DNA of 64,000 nucleotides, taken from the NCBI GenBank assembly GCA_030737875.1, contig CM060924.1, positions 152,080,197 to 152,144,196 of the forward strand. The letters run 5' to 3'. This document shows positions 9,186 through 18,606 of the stretch, one piece after another; positions within the stretch are counted from its first letter, which is position 1, and every line of letters begins with the position of its first letter. Source of the DNA: Allium sativum (Eukaryota > Streptophyta > Magnoliopsida > Asparagales > Amaryllidaceae). The notes under the pieces were generated by a model that was not told where the DNA came from, did not search any database, and saw nothing but the letters and a program-made list of their open reading frames with translations. A program made the position numbers and the translations under genes.

Positions 9186-11027
9186 CCTCGGGTTAAACAC
9201 ATCGTATTTTTCTACATTTACATATTTTGTCTCTTTTCTTTTTATATGTAAATATTTGCGGCCCATTATTCAAATTCATCTTTATTGGTTAAATTTCATT
9301 TATGCCACTTAATTGTTCTTTCAAGGTTGTTGGCACGCGTTAAACATGCCAACACATATGTTCTATATTTTAGCCCAAACGTCATTACCCCCGTATTATA
9401 CGTTCGCTCCAACGTAAGGTGTGTTGGGTTTAATACTTAAACCCAATTTAGCCAAATGAAAAGGGGAGGCTTATAACATGATGTTTATAAGATAACATGA
9501 AAAAGGGGAGTGTGAACGCATGAACTTGCAACGAACGATTCAATTAACATAAAATAGGCACATGTGAACTTGCAATTGTAACATCATATAATCATGGCAT
9601 AACATGAATCATTTTATCCATATAATCATAGCATAAACAATACTTAAACATAAATCATTCTATTCATATGGTTAATGCATAGGCAATACTTAAACATGAA
9701 TTATTCTAGTCATATGATAATGGCATAAACTTAAACATGAATCATAGGTTCAACTAACCATGTAAACTTGAAATTAAGAATCTAACTAAATTAGATATCA
9801 TTATTATTGGCACAGGGTCTTGACTAGAAATATAAGCCTATATTTTTATTTAGGCATGATATAAACTAATCGTGTTCATAAAATCACTACATGTTAACAA
9901 AAAGGTACTTACTTTTGTCACTAATACAAAAGTATGGTTCAACTAGAATTATCCCAACCTAATTCTTATATGAATCATGGTTTTCATTCTATTCATAGAA
10001 TTATAGCATAAACATATCTAAACTTACATCATGGTTTTTATTTTATCTATGTAAACTTGCAAGAGGAATGTAACTCTAATGTAATTCTAATGTAACTTAT
10101 GATAACAACATGAGCCTAAAAACATGTTTTTCAATTGGGCATAATAACGAACATAGTTTAGTCATGTTCATAAAATTAATACAAATTTACAAAGATGCGT
10201 GCTTTTGTCACTATCACAAAAATATGATTTTTATACTTGAACTATGATGCCAATTTCAACATAACCTTCATATGAATCATAATACTTAAGTGGATCAAAT
10301 TACACTAAAGATGACCATAGAATTATACATCATGTTGTCATAACAATAGATCATAGACTTGCATGAATTTCAAAATAAACTATTACAACATATAGTTGTT
10401 GTTTCAACATGAATCTAATACTTGCATTTACCAAATGGGTGTTGTAAATAACTACCACAAATATGTAGTTTTCAATATGAATCATATGCTTGCATAAGTC
10501 CCAATCAAAATTCCACAACATGTGGTTGTCAACATAAGCCACATACTTGTATGAATCAAACCATAGCATTGCCAAATCGTTTAGAATACAAATAACATAC
10601 AAATATAATTCATTATCGCCACAATTCGATTTCGTTTCCAACGCAAATCGCGTACTTGCAAATATCCAATCGTATACCATAATATTCCCAAATCGTTTTG
10701 CATCAAAGCAACATACAAATATAGATTATTATCGCCACAATTCCATTTCTTACATTACACAAATCAACACAATTATTTAATTCATATCGGAATAGCACTC
10801 TACTTACAGCGTATGGCGAATCTTCAATTCAGAAATCTGAATTCTGAATTTGGAGTTGCTATCCTTTGTTGTAGGCGTTGCTTTGATTTGATTTACGTTG
10901 CTTTAAGCTTTGTATTATCTCCTAGTTGTTTCTCTATTTCTGACGGCTATCTTCAGTCTCTCCTCAGCAGCATGACGGTCACATCTCCATTTTAGTTTAT
11001 GTGAATTAGGGTTAGCCTTAGGTCCTT

Positions 11028-11033
11028 TTTATA
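11028..11033 (-). promoter_or_regulatory. TATA box of E4 3' LTR
   Basis: On the minus strand TATAAAAAGGACC. The same box occurs in the 5' LTR at 18024-18029, in E6 at 61900-61905 and, as TATAAAAAGACC, in the E3 5' LTR at 27556-27561. Confidence 0.65.
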
Positions 11034-11214
11034 GATTTTGTGAGTTGATTTAGACCGTCGATGAAGCTTGGTTCAATAATAGTCGTTTCGTTTGAAGGAG
11101 AGACCAACCAGGAGCTGACACCTAGCCCTGGTGACAAGGCAAGGCTCAGAAAATCGACCAAACACAGACCTGGCCAGCCAGGGTGGGCTGGGTTCGACCT
11201 GGCTCAGGGGCCAG

Positions 11215-11318
11215 GTCGACACCCCAGTCGACACCGTGTCGACTTGGCAGTCGACACGGGTTACCCAGGTCGACTGCCCAGTCGACCTGGCTAGCCCCAG
11301 GTCGACTGCCAAGTCGAC
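11215..11318. repeat. GTCGAC cluster, E4 3' LTR U3
   Basis: Eight GTCGAC hexamers in 104 bp, many inside longer AGGTCGACCTGG-like or CAGTCGAC/GTCGACTG palindromes. Equivalent clusters stand at the same place in all sibling LTRs. Confidence 0.8.
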
Positions 11319-11330
11319 CTGGGTGCTTTG

Positions 11331-11348
11331 GGCGGTAATTTTCCCGCC
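11331..11348. promoter_or_regulatory. E2F-like inverted repeat, E4 3' LTR
   Basis: GGCGGTAATTTTCCCGCC; one mismatch to the perfect form in the 5' LTR (18326-18343). TTTCCCGCC fits the plant E2F consensus TTTSSCGC. Confidence 0.5.
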
Positions 11349-11629
11349 TTGGCCAATTGGGCCCGATTTTGAACTTTGAATTAGTTTTTCTGAGCTGTTT
11401 TCGTCTGTTCGAATTTTAAACCTAATTCTGAAACTTCCGGAGGCCATATCTTGGTCATACGGACTCCGATTTTCGAAAACTCGGACTCTATTTCGCGTAT
11501 TTTTCCGAGACGAACGCAATGGCGTATCCCGTTTCCCTTAATTCTTTGATTTGAAATTAATTATACTTTAATTTATGAATTTCACGGTTATAGAATACAC
11601 GGGGTGTTACATTCTCCCCCACTTAAAAG

Positions 11630-11647
11630 GATTTCGTCCCCGAAATC
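11630..11647 (-). other. Polypurine-tract hairpin, E4
   Basis: GATTTCG, loop TCCC (GGGA on the sense strand), CGAAATC: 7-bp perfect stem lying 5 nt from the purine tract. The same hairpin is in E1, E3 and E6, and a compensated version is in E2 and E5. Confidence 0.75.
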
Positions 11648-11807
11648 TTCAAGTTAGGAAGAATGTATATCCTAACATCCAAACATCCATCTACTCATCC
11701 ATCTACTCATCCATCAAACACGAGCATCCATTGTCCTTAAAAGACTTCTAATTCTTCATGATCATATGCGAAGTGTGTGTGTACATGTACTTATCTAATG
11801 CAAAATC

Positions 11808-11836
11808 AGGCGGTCTACTGATTCAGTTGACCTCCT
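11808..11836 (-). other. 29-nt 3' UTR hairpin, E4
   Basis: AGGCGGTC-T-ACTG-ATT-CAGT-T-GACCTCCT: an 8-bp outer stem with one mismatch and a 4-bp inner stem around a 3-nt loop. Identical at 62609-62637 (E6) and 41121-41149 (E1); E3 has a compensated variant at 20172-20199. Confidence 0.65.
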
Positions 11837-12149
11837 TAATGCGAATTATGTAAGTGCTATGAATCCATTATGTATGCAAATCCTCCTATTCATGATTCTA
11901 CATGAGTGCACAATCATTCATATAAATGCAACATCCATATGACAACACATTAAAGTTCAACCATATACGAATGCAAACATATATGCATATGCAATATGAA
12001 GTGACTGAGCCGATCTAAAACCTAGATTGTGTGTGTATATGCAACCACGAGCAACCACTAGCAATCACTTGCAACCACTTGCAACCATCAATCATAACAT
12101 GTCTCAAACACATGTTTACACCCAATTGTTCCTATCTAAAGGTATAGTC

Positions 12150-12560
12150 GAATGATAGAAGCAAGTAAAAACTTTGTGCCCATTAGGCAATGTCAAAACT
12201 GGAAATTTATGCCACACATATATTGATTAGGAGAAGAACTCTGTAAGCATCAGCCCCGAAGACCGAAATCAACGTCAGACTGACACCCCAAAGAATTACT
12301 CAACCCAACCACTATATATGATTCCAGGAAACTAAGCATGATGGACTCCTTTTAGGTCACAAGGGAGTCCCTTCCTAAGACCAACCCGTATCCTATAAAA
12401 CCCAAAAAGTTTAGTCAACCCAACGAACACCCTCATGCCCCAACATGTTTTACTAACAGATGAGTCATACTCCCTATGGGGTTTGCAACAGAAATTGGAT
12501 TGAGAATGGGACCGAGAGGATATACACAAAAGATATCATGCAAGTAAGCTCTACAGGAAG
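12150..12560. other. Unassigned segment in E4 3' UTR
   Basis: About 400 bp between the Cys-rich-like CAACCACTTG run and the decayed INT that the corresponding regions of E3 and E6 do not have. No convincing coding frame, inverted ends or duplication was seen. It may be a small insertion or decayed element sequence. Confidence 0.35.
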
Positions 12561-12929
12561 AGAGGGATCAAGGATATACTCTTAAGAAGAGATATGATGC
12601 ACGAATCTAGTCTTCAATCTTCTAAGTCACATTTCCTTGAGCTTAACTCCATTACGTTTTGTCCGTTTTTAACTTCACAATTTCGTAGCTTCTTAATTCT
12701 TGTTTCCAAAATATGAGTTGGAACCTATTTCACTGTTGCCTCTCGTTCCTCTTTCACTTACTCTACTTCTAATATACTTGGCTCAAGCATAACTGCGTAC
12801 TCATGGTTCCATGCAAGCTCTCCAAAATTCACTAGTGAATCTTAGATCTCGTCCATTTACTATCAGGTATTCCACGTAGCAGAACTATCTCTTGGAAATA
12901 AATGCCAGCCATGCTGCCAAATGTACTTA
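12560..12929 (-). pseudogene. E4 integrase and chromodomain remnants
   Basis: Reading the minus strand, broken frames match two parts of INT. Near 12800-12929 the text resembles the catalytic-core stretch around the second acidic residue (EIV-LRGIP, then EFW). Near 12600-12790 it resembles the C-terminal region VEPSILE..VEREATV..ILET.IKKLRN.EVKLV and the tail IRASYLFL of the chromodomain. Stops and frameshifts are frequent. Everything between early RT and late INT is absent, and a second gap lies between these two remnants. Confidence 0.7.
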
Positions 12930-14408
12930 CTAAGGTGATTCTCCACAACTCATGCATAAGCGAAATGAACCTTCTGCCTTAGTGGCGAACACTACTGGAG
13001 CACCCCATTCTGAAATGCTCCTTCTAATGAACCCCTTCTCTAGGAGCTCTTTAATCTGTTTACTGAGCTCTTTCCTTTCCTGTGGAGCCATGTGTCTAAC
13101 GGGCAACGCAACGGGCTTTGCATTATCTACAAGATATATACGGAAGTCTATCTCCCACTTCGGAGGCAAGCCCTTCACCTCTTCGAAGACATCCGGATAT
13201 TCCCGGACCATTCTAACTGATTGCAAATTTTCAACAGAGGCATCTAGCGATTCAAGGTAACTAAGCATAACTGCATACGAGGGATTACAAGAAATTTCCA
13301 AAGTATTACCGAGCTGGGTTAGGAGCCTAACAAACCTTTTCTCACAATCAAGGATGGCCTCATTACTGGATAGCCAATCCATGCCCAAAATCAAACCATA
13401 TCCCGAAAAGCCCAAAACAAAGGCACTACATTGAAATTCTACGCTTAGAATAGAAATTTTCAATCCCAAACAGATCATAGACAAATGAGCTGGGCCCCCA
13501 ATTGGGTTTGAAACAATTAAGGGGTCCTCTACCATACTAGTTTTTAGGTGCAGAGATTCTACTAAAGCAGACGAGATAAAGAAGTGTGATGCGCCAGAAT
13601 CAAATAAAGTGCGAACGGGGTGATCATAAAGATAAACCACACTTTCTACAGAAGTATTTATACCTCGCTGTTGCAGAGGTGGCACTTCTAGCACATGAAC
13701 TTGTGCCCCTGAGGTGGATCCAACCCTCTGCCCCTGTCCTCGGTTCTTTGGGCAGTCCTTAGCCCTATGGCCTGTCTCACCGCAAGAAAAGCACCCACCA
13801 TTCTCCTTGGCCTTCTTTTTCCGGCAATCTTTCACTAAGTGCCCCACATTGCCATAGAAATTACACTTCCTCTTCTCTTTGTTGCCTTTCCCGCCCTTCT
13901 TAAAGTCTGTCTTCTTAGGCTGCAAACCCTCTTTCTTCCCTTGAGAGCTTTCTGCCTTTGTGTCCTTCTTGCCCTTATCCTCTTCGTTCAGCAACGCCAT
14001 CTGTACCAACCTTTCATATGTAGCTCCCATGGGTATATGGGTCATGGCCAAACTGTGTAATGGCTCATTCAACCCTTTGACAAAACGGAGAGCCTTCTTG
14101 TGCGGGGTGTTGACTAGGTCCTGCCCAAACCTAGCCAGCTCATCGAACTGATTAACATACTCTTTGACTGTCTTGTTCCCTTGCTTAAGAAATAAGAATT
14201 TTTCCAACTGCAAACTCCTTTCCGCATCTGAGAGAAATTTAGCCTCAAACCTTGCCCTAAAGTCCTCCCATGTTTCCACTAGTCTTTCTGCATTAGTGAC
14301 TTCCCACCAGTAGGAAGCCTCACCTTTTAGCAACCATACTGCCAGTTGTACTTTCTTCCTATCTTCTACCTCAAAGATGATGAAAAATCCTCGGTTTCTT
14401 TCAGCCAA
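12930..14408 (-). CDS. E4 Gag (C-terminal part), protease and first residues of RT, truncated
   Basis: A 492-residue open frame. Gag capsid-like sequence (WWEVTNAERLVETWEDFR) runs to about residue 170, followed by two zinc knuckles. The first is damaged (CNFYGNVGHLVKDC, second Cys is Tyr); the second is intact (CFSCGETGHRAKDC). The protease follows with a normal active site (LFDSGASHFF) and the flap-side motif LGMDWL. The frame then enters the RT connector and stops after SFRLC, exactly where RT motif DYRELNK should follow; unrelated residues and a stop end it at 12930. The N-terminal part of Gag lies in another frame (14366-14659). It would act in particle formation if translated; as it stands it lacks all polymerase functions. 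Confidence 0.88.
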   Translation of the reverse strand: MAERNRGFFIIFEVEDRKKVQLAVWLLKGEASYWWEVTNAERLVETWEDFRARFEAKFLSDAERSLQLEKFLFLKQGNKTVKEYVNQFDELARFGQDLVNTPHKKALRFVKGLNEPLHSLAMTHIPMGATYERLVQMALLNEEDKGKKDTKAESSQGKKEGLQPKKTDFKKGGKGNKEKRKCNFYGNVGHLVKDCRKKKAKENGGCFSCGETGHRAKDCPKNRGQGQRVGSTSGAQVHVLEVPPLQQRGINTSVESVVYLYDHPVRTLFDSGASHFFISSALVESLHLKTSMVEDPLIVSNPIGGPAHLSMICLGLKISILSVEFQCSAFVLGFSGYGLILGMDWLSSNEAILDCEKRFVRLLTQLGNTLEISCNPSYAVMLSYLESLDASVENLQSVRMVREYPDVFEEVKGLPPKWEIDFRIYLVDNAKPVALPVRHMAPQERKELSKQIKELLEKGFIRRSISEWGAPVVFATKAEGSFRLCMSCGESP

Positions 14409-14659
14409 TTTCTAGCTGCCACGAAGGACTCAGTTCCATGGAAATCCTTTCCTCCCATAGCTTTAAAATCTTTACATATCTTAGCAAACGTGTTTCCCCG
14501 TGGAGGAGGTGGAGGAAGAGGTGCTGCTGCAGCTGGATGATTTCCTGCAGCTGGGGGAGGAGGAACGGTAGGACCTGGCTGAGTGGCCCTTGCTTCTAAG
14601 AACCGCCTAAACCAACCAGGTATTGGTACACCCTCTGGCAAGTTAAGTTCTTCGGACAT
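14366..14659 (-). CDS. E4 Gag N-terminus
   Basis: Starts MSEELNLPEGVPIPGWFRRF, closely matching the start of E3 Gag (MADLNLPEGVTIPGWFRRY). A Pro-rich linker follows, then the conserved ICKDFKAMGGKDFHGTESF region. The frame shifts after NWLKETEDF at the A-run 14383-14387 (T-run on the minus strand), where one base is missing compared with E3. The start is supported by position, 180-190 bp downstream of the primer site. Confidence 0.88.
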   Translation of the reverse strand: MSEELNLPEGVPIPGWFRRFLEARATQPGPTVPPPPAAGNHPAAAAPLPPPPPRGNTFAKICKDFKAMGGKDFHGTESFVAARNWLKETEDFSSSLR

Positions 14660-14834
14660 GCTGAAACAAAACGGATAGATTCAAAGCGAAGGATAAGAGA
14701 TAGTACCTATGGCTTTGGGGGGGACTTTGCTTTTTTTTAAAAATAAAATAATATTTTTCTTTTAAAAATGCTTCTTTAAATTTCCTTTTTGAAAATAAAT
14801 TTTCAAAACTTTTTATCTTATCTGGTAAACCTAT

Positions 14835-14846
14835 GCTCTGATACCA
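14835..14846 (-). other. E4 primer binding site
   Basis: Plus GCTCTGATACCA, minus TGGTATCAGAGC, complementary to the 3' end of initiator Met tRNA, 2 nt from the 5' LTR end at 14849. Confidence 0.92.
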
Positions 14847-16000
14847 AGTGAAACACCCCACCTCCGTTAGGGTCACTCTCAAAGGGAATGCCCTAATTTT
14901 GGTGGAAGTTTATAAGTATAAGTCACAGATATACAAGACAGATATAAGAACACATATTTTTGAACAGCGGAAAAACAACAACTTTTATTTCATTAAAAAT
15001 ACGTGTTACAACAACCATACCATAATTGTCTTACAATACTTCCAAAAACATAACATCTTCATAACTGTCTTGATTACATTATTTATAGAAGCATAAAGAA
15101 AACATAAATAAACTGCAAAAGTCCCATAGTTGCTGTCCAAAGCCATAGTCCAAAACGAAAAGATCCAAGCAATACATTCTTTCCCTTCAAGCTGGATATG
15201 AAGGCTGGTCAAGCTGCGGTATTCCCTCCATGTGGACCTGGGGGGAGGGGGGGAACGGAAGAAAAGAAGACGAAAGAAAAGTAGAGTCAGACATAAAGCC
15301 TGAGTAAGTCTAGGACTATTCAGTCTATGAATAAAGAACTGGGTATGATAAGTATAAACTAGAAATGGGAAAGCACAATAAACTTAGTTAAGTTGTCTAG
15401 GGTCGAATATACTATCGTACCCCATACTAATCTCTGTACCCATATAAACTAGTTCCCAACAGGCACCCCATAATCAGGGTGAAGTGATCCATTTTATGAT
15501 GATCGGCTCCTACTCGCATAGTTACATGTGTCTTACGACCCCCGATGTTGTAGTTACCTATGCTGGTCCCACCATGGGGTGTATCAAGTCCCATGGTGGC
15601 GGCCCGACACAATTCTCGAATGCACAGGTATGCTACTGGTGCCCAGTGCCTTATTTTTCTGCGCCGGAGTGTGTGCACGCCCGCACCCCGTTAGAACCTA
15701 CACTACTGCACCACCGCCGTCGATTTGACCTCTTACAATCAGCCCAGTAATCGTGCCCCAGCCTGCCTAGTTTCAGGGTATCATGATACCTTGTAGGGTT
15801 ACTGCGAAAAGGGTCCCCCGCTACTAGGTTTTCTATTTCTAGCCAACATGCTAAGTTGGTTAAGTGTTTTATAAACCTAACCCCCAATCAGTCTGTTTAG
15901 TTTAGCATGTTCCATTTTGATTAAGTATTAATATAATTTACTTAATCCTATCAATCCTGACTCAGCCTTAATTGTCTTATTAAAGCCTTGACCTCTCACA

Positions 16001-16071
16001 TTAGACAGGTATTGTTGTGGCTGCCTGTTGCCGGTTGGGTCCGGGCAGTCTTACGCCACAACTCAGTCTAA
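16001..16071 (-). other. Structured LTR module 1, E4 5' LTR
   Basis: Outer helix TTAGAC/GTCTAA and inner helix GTTGTGGC/GCCACAAC, both perfect, as in 9004-9074. Confidence 0.75.
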
Positions 16072-16110
16072 CCTCGGGTCCTTATTGGGATCCGTGTTTA
16101 ACCACCCACA

Positions 16111-16182
16111 TTGGATAGGTATTGTTGTGACTACTGGACAGCCGGGCGGTTCCGGGCAGGTTCACATCACAATTCAATCCAA
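16111..16182 (-). other. Structured LTR module 2, E4 5' LTR
   Basis: Outer helix TTGGAT/ATCCAA is perfect; the inner helix GTTGTGA/TCACAAT has lost one pair. Confidence 0.7.
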
Positions 16183-18023
16183 CCTCGGGTTAAACACATC
16201 GTATTTTTCTACATTTACATATTTTGTCTCTTTTCTTTTTATATGTAAATATTTGCGGCCCATTATTCAAATTCATCTTTATTGGTTAAATTTCATTTAT
16301 GCCACTTAATTGTTCTTTCAAGGTTGTTGGCACGCGTTAAACATGCCAACACATATGTTCTATATTTTAGCCCAAACGTCATTACCCCCGTATTATTCGT
16401 TCGCTCCAACGTAAGGTGTGTTGGGTTTAATACTTAAACCCATTTTAGCCAAATGAAAAGGGGAGGCTTATAACATGATGTTTATAAGATAACATGAAAA
16501 AGGGGAGTGTGAACGCATGAACTTGCAACGAACGATTCAATTAAAATAAAATAGGCACATGTGAACTTGCAATTGTAACATCATATAATCATGGCATAAC
16601 ATGAATCATTTTATCCATATAATCATAGCATAAACAGTACTTAAACATAAATCATTCTATTCATATGGTTAATGCATAGACAATACTTAAACATGAATTA
16701 TTCTAGTCATATGATAATGGCATAAACTTAAACATGAATCATAGGTTCAACTAACCATGTAAAATTGAAATTAAGAATCTAACTAAATTAGATATCATTA
16801 TTATTGGCACAGGGTCTTGACTAGAAATATAAGCCTATATTTTTATTTAGGCATGATATAAACTAATCGTGTTCATAAAATCACTACATGTTAACAAAAA
16901 GGTACTTACTTTTGTCACTAATACAAAAGTATGGTTCAACTAGAATTATCCCAACCTAATTCTTATATGAATCATGGTTTTCATTCTATTCATAGAATTA
17001 TAGCATAAACATATCTAAACTTACATCATGGTTTTTATTTTATCTATGTAAACTTGCAAGAGGAATGTAACTCTAATGTAATTCTAATGTAACTTATGAT
17101 AACAACATGAGCCTAAAAACATGTTTTTCAATTGGGCATAATAACGAACATAGTTTAGTCATGTTCATAAAATTATACAAATTTACAAAGATGCGTGCTT
17201 TTGTCACTATCACAAAAATATGATTTTTATACTTGAACTATGATGCCAATTTCAACATAACCTTCATATGAATCATAATACTTAAGTGGATCAAATTACA
17301 CTAAAGACGACCATAGAATTATACATCATGTTGTCATAACAATAGATCATAGACTTGCATGAATTTCAAAATAAACTATTACAACATATAGTTGTTGTTT
17401 CAACATGAATCTTATACTTGCATTTACCAAATGGGTGTTGTAAATAACTACCACAAACATGTAGTTTTCAATATGAATCATATGCTTGCATAAGTCCCAA
17501 TCAAAATTCCACAACATGTGGTTGTCAACATAAGCCACATACTTGTATGAATCAAACCATAGCATTGCCAAATCGTTTAGAATCAAAATAACATACAAAT
17601 ATAATTCATTATCGCCACAATTCCATTTCGTTTCCAACGCAAATCGCGTACTTGCAAATATCCAATCGTATACCATAATATTCCCAAATCGTTTTGCATC
17701 AAAGCAACATACAAATATAGATTATTATCGCCACAATTCCATTTCTTACATTACACAAATCAACACAATTATTTAATTCATATCGGAATAGCACTCTACT
17801 TACAGCGTATGGCGAATCTTCAATTCAGAAATCTGAATTCTGAATTTGGAGTTGCTATCCTTTGTTGTAGGCGTTGCTTTGATTTGATTTATGTTGCTTT
17901 AAGCTTTGAATTATCTCCTAGTTGTCTCTCTATTTATGACGGCTATCTTCAGTCTCTCCTCAGCAGCATGACGGTCACATCTCCATTTTAGTTTATGTGA
18001 ATTAGGGTTAGCCTTAGGTCCTT

Positions 18024-18029
18024 TTTATA
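18024..18029 (-). promoter_or_regulatory. TATA box of E4 5' LTR
   Basis: Minus strand TATAAAAAGGACC, about 580 bp from the LTR start, so U3 is short and more than 80% of the LTR lies downstream of the promoter. Confidence 0.65.
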
Positions 18030-18325
18030 GAGTTTGTGAGTTGATTTAGACTGTCGATGAAGCTTGGTTCAATAATAGCCGTTCGTTTGAAGGAGAGACC
18101 AACTAGGAGCTGACACCTAGCCCTAGTGACAAGGCAAGGCTCATAAAATCGACCAAACACAGACCTGGCCAGCCAGGGTGGGCTGGGTTCGACCTGGCTC
18201 AGGGGCCAGTTCGACACCCCAGTCGACACCGTGTCGACTTGGCAGTCGACACGGGTTACCCAGGTCGACTGCCCAGTCGACCTGGCTAGCCCCAGGTTGA
18301 CTGCCAAGTCGACCTGGGTGCTTTG

Positions 18326-18343
18326 GGCGGGAATTTTCCCGCC
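18326..18343. promoter_or_regulatory. E2F-like inverted repeat, E4 5' LTR
   Basis: GGCGGGAATTTTCCCGCC: two divergent TTTCCCGCC-type sites sharing a centre, next to the GTCGAC cluster (18222-18313, six intact sites). Confidence 0.55.
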
Positions 18344-18606
18344 TTGGCCAATTGGGCCCGATTTTGAATTTTGAATTAGTTTTTCTGAGCTGTTTTCATC
18401 TGTTCGAATTTTAAACCTAATTCTGAAACTTCCGGAGGCCATATCTTGGTCATACGGACTCCGATTTTCAAAAACTCGGACTCTATTTCGCGTATTTTTC
18501 CGAGACGAACGCAATGGCGTATCCCGTTTCCTTTAATTCTTTGATTTGAAATTAATTATACTTTAATTTATGAATTTCACGGTTATAGAATACACGGGGT
18601 GTTACA

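Larger units (their letters stand above)
7860..11611 (-). repeat. E4 3' LTR
   Basis: On the sense strand it starts TGTAACACCCC (11611) and ends GGGGTGTTTCA (7860). In sense order it holds the U3 box (11450-11540), palindrome (11331-11348), GTCGAC cluster (11215-11318), TATA (11028-11033), donor-like GTAAGT (10806), modules 2 and 1 (9114-9185, 9004-9074), the ATGG hairpin (8572-8602) and the poly-C tract (8251-8257). The stretch 9270-10800 is AT-rich with many short repeats of ATAATCATGGCATAA type and no gene. Confidence 0.92.
11612..12929 (-). other. E4 3' UTR and decayed late integrase
   Basis: In plus order: polypurine tract (11612-11624 on the minus strand), hairpin GATTTCG-TCCC-CGAAATC (11630-11647), covarying 29-nt hairpin (11808-11836), a CAACCACTTGCAACCA decamer run (about 12039-12090), a segment without relatives in this window (about 12150-12560), then INT remnants (12560-12929). 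Confidence 0.75.
7860..18606 (-). mobile_element. E4: young, pol-deleted chromovirus derivative
   Basis: Flanked by TAATC, with LTRs of 3752 bp (7860-11611) and 3758 bp (14849-18606) that differ by roughly 1-2% where I compared them by eye. The internal region is only 3.2 kb: gag and protease are present, then homology stops at the first RT residues and resumes in the late INT. The youngest insertion here by nesting, yet it lacks RT and RH, so another element must have supplied them unless the deletion came after insertion. Confidence 0.9.
14849..18606 (-). repeat. E4 5' LTR
   Basis: Near-identical to 7860-11611. Sense start TGTAACACCCC at 18606. It holds the perfect GGCGGGAA-TT-TTCCCGCC palindrome (18326-18343), TATA (18024-18029), donor-like GTAAGT (17803), module 2 (16111-16182; inner stem has one C to T change), module 1 (16001-16071), the loop hairpin (15569-15599) and a G-run broken by one A (15240-15253). 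No gene. Confidence 0.92.

Noticed and set aside
10351..10680. 109-residue frame in the E4 LTR (copy at 17347-17676)
   Set aside because: Present in both LTRs simply because they are near-identical; AT-rich, low-complexity, absent from E6.
12332..12529. 65-residue frame in the E4 3' UTR
   Set aside because: No similarity recognised, no counterpart in E3 or E6, and length is within chance.
14835..14846. tRNA gene at the TGGTATCAGAGC sites
   Set aside because: Only 12-13 nt match the tRNA 3' end, at the position of a primer binding site; no tRNA body.
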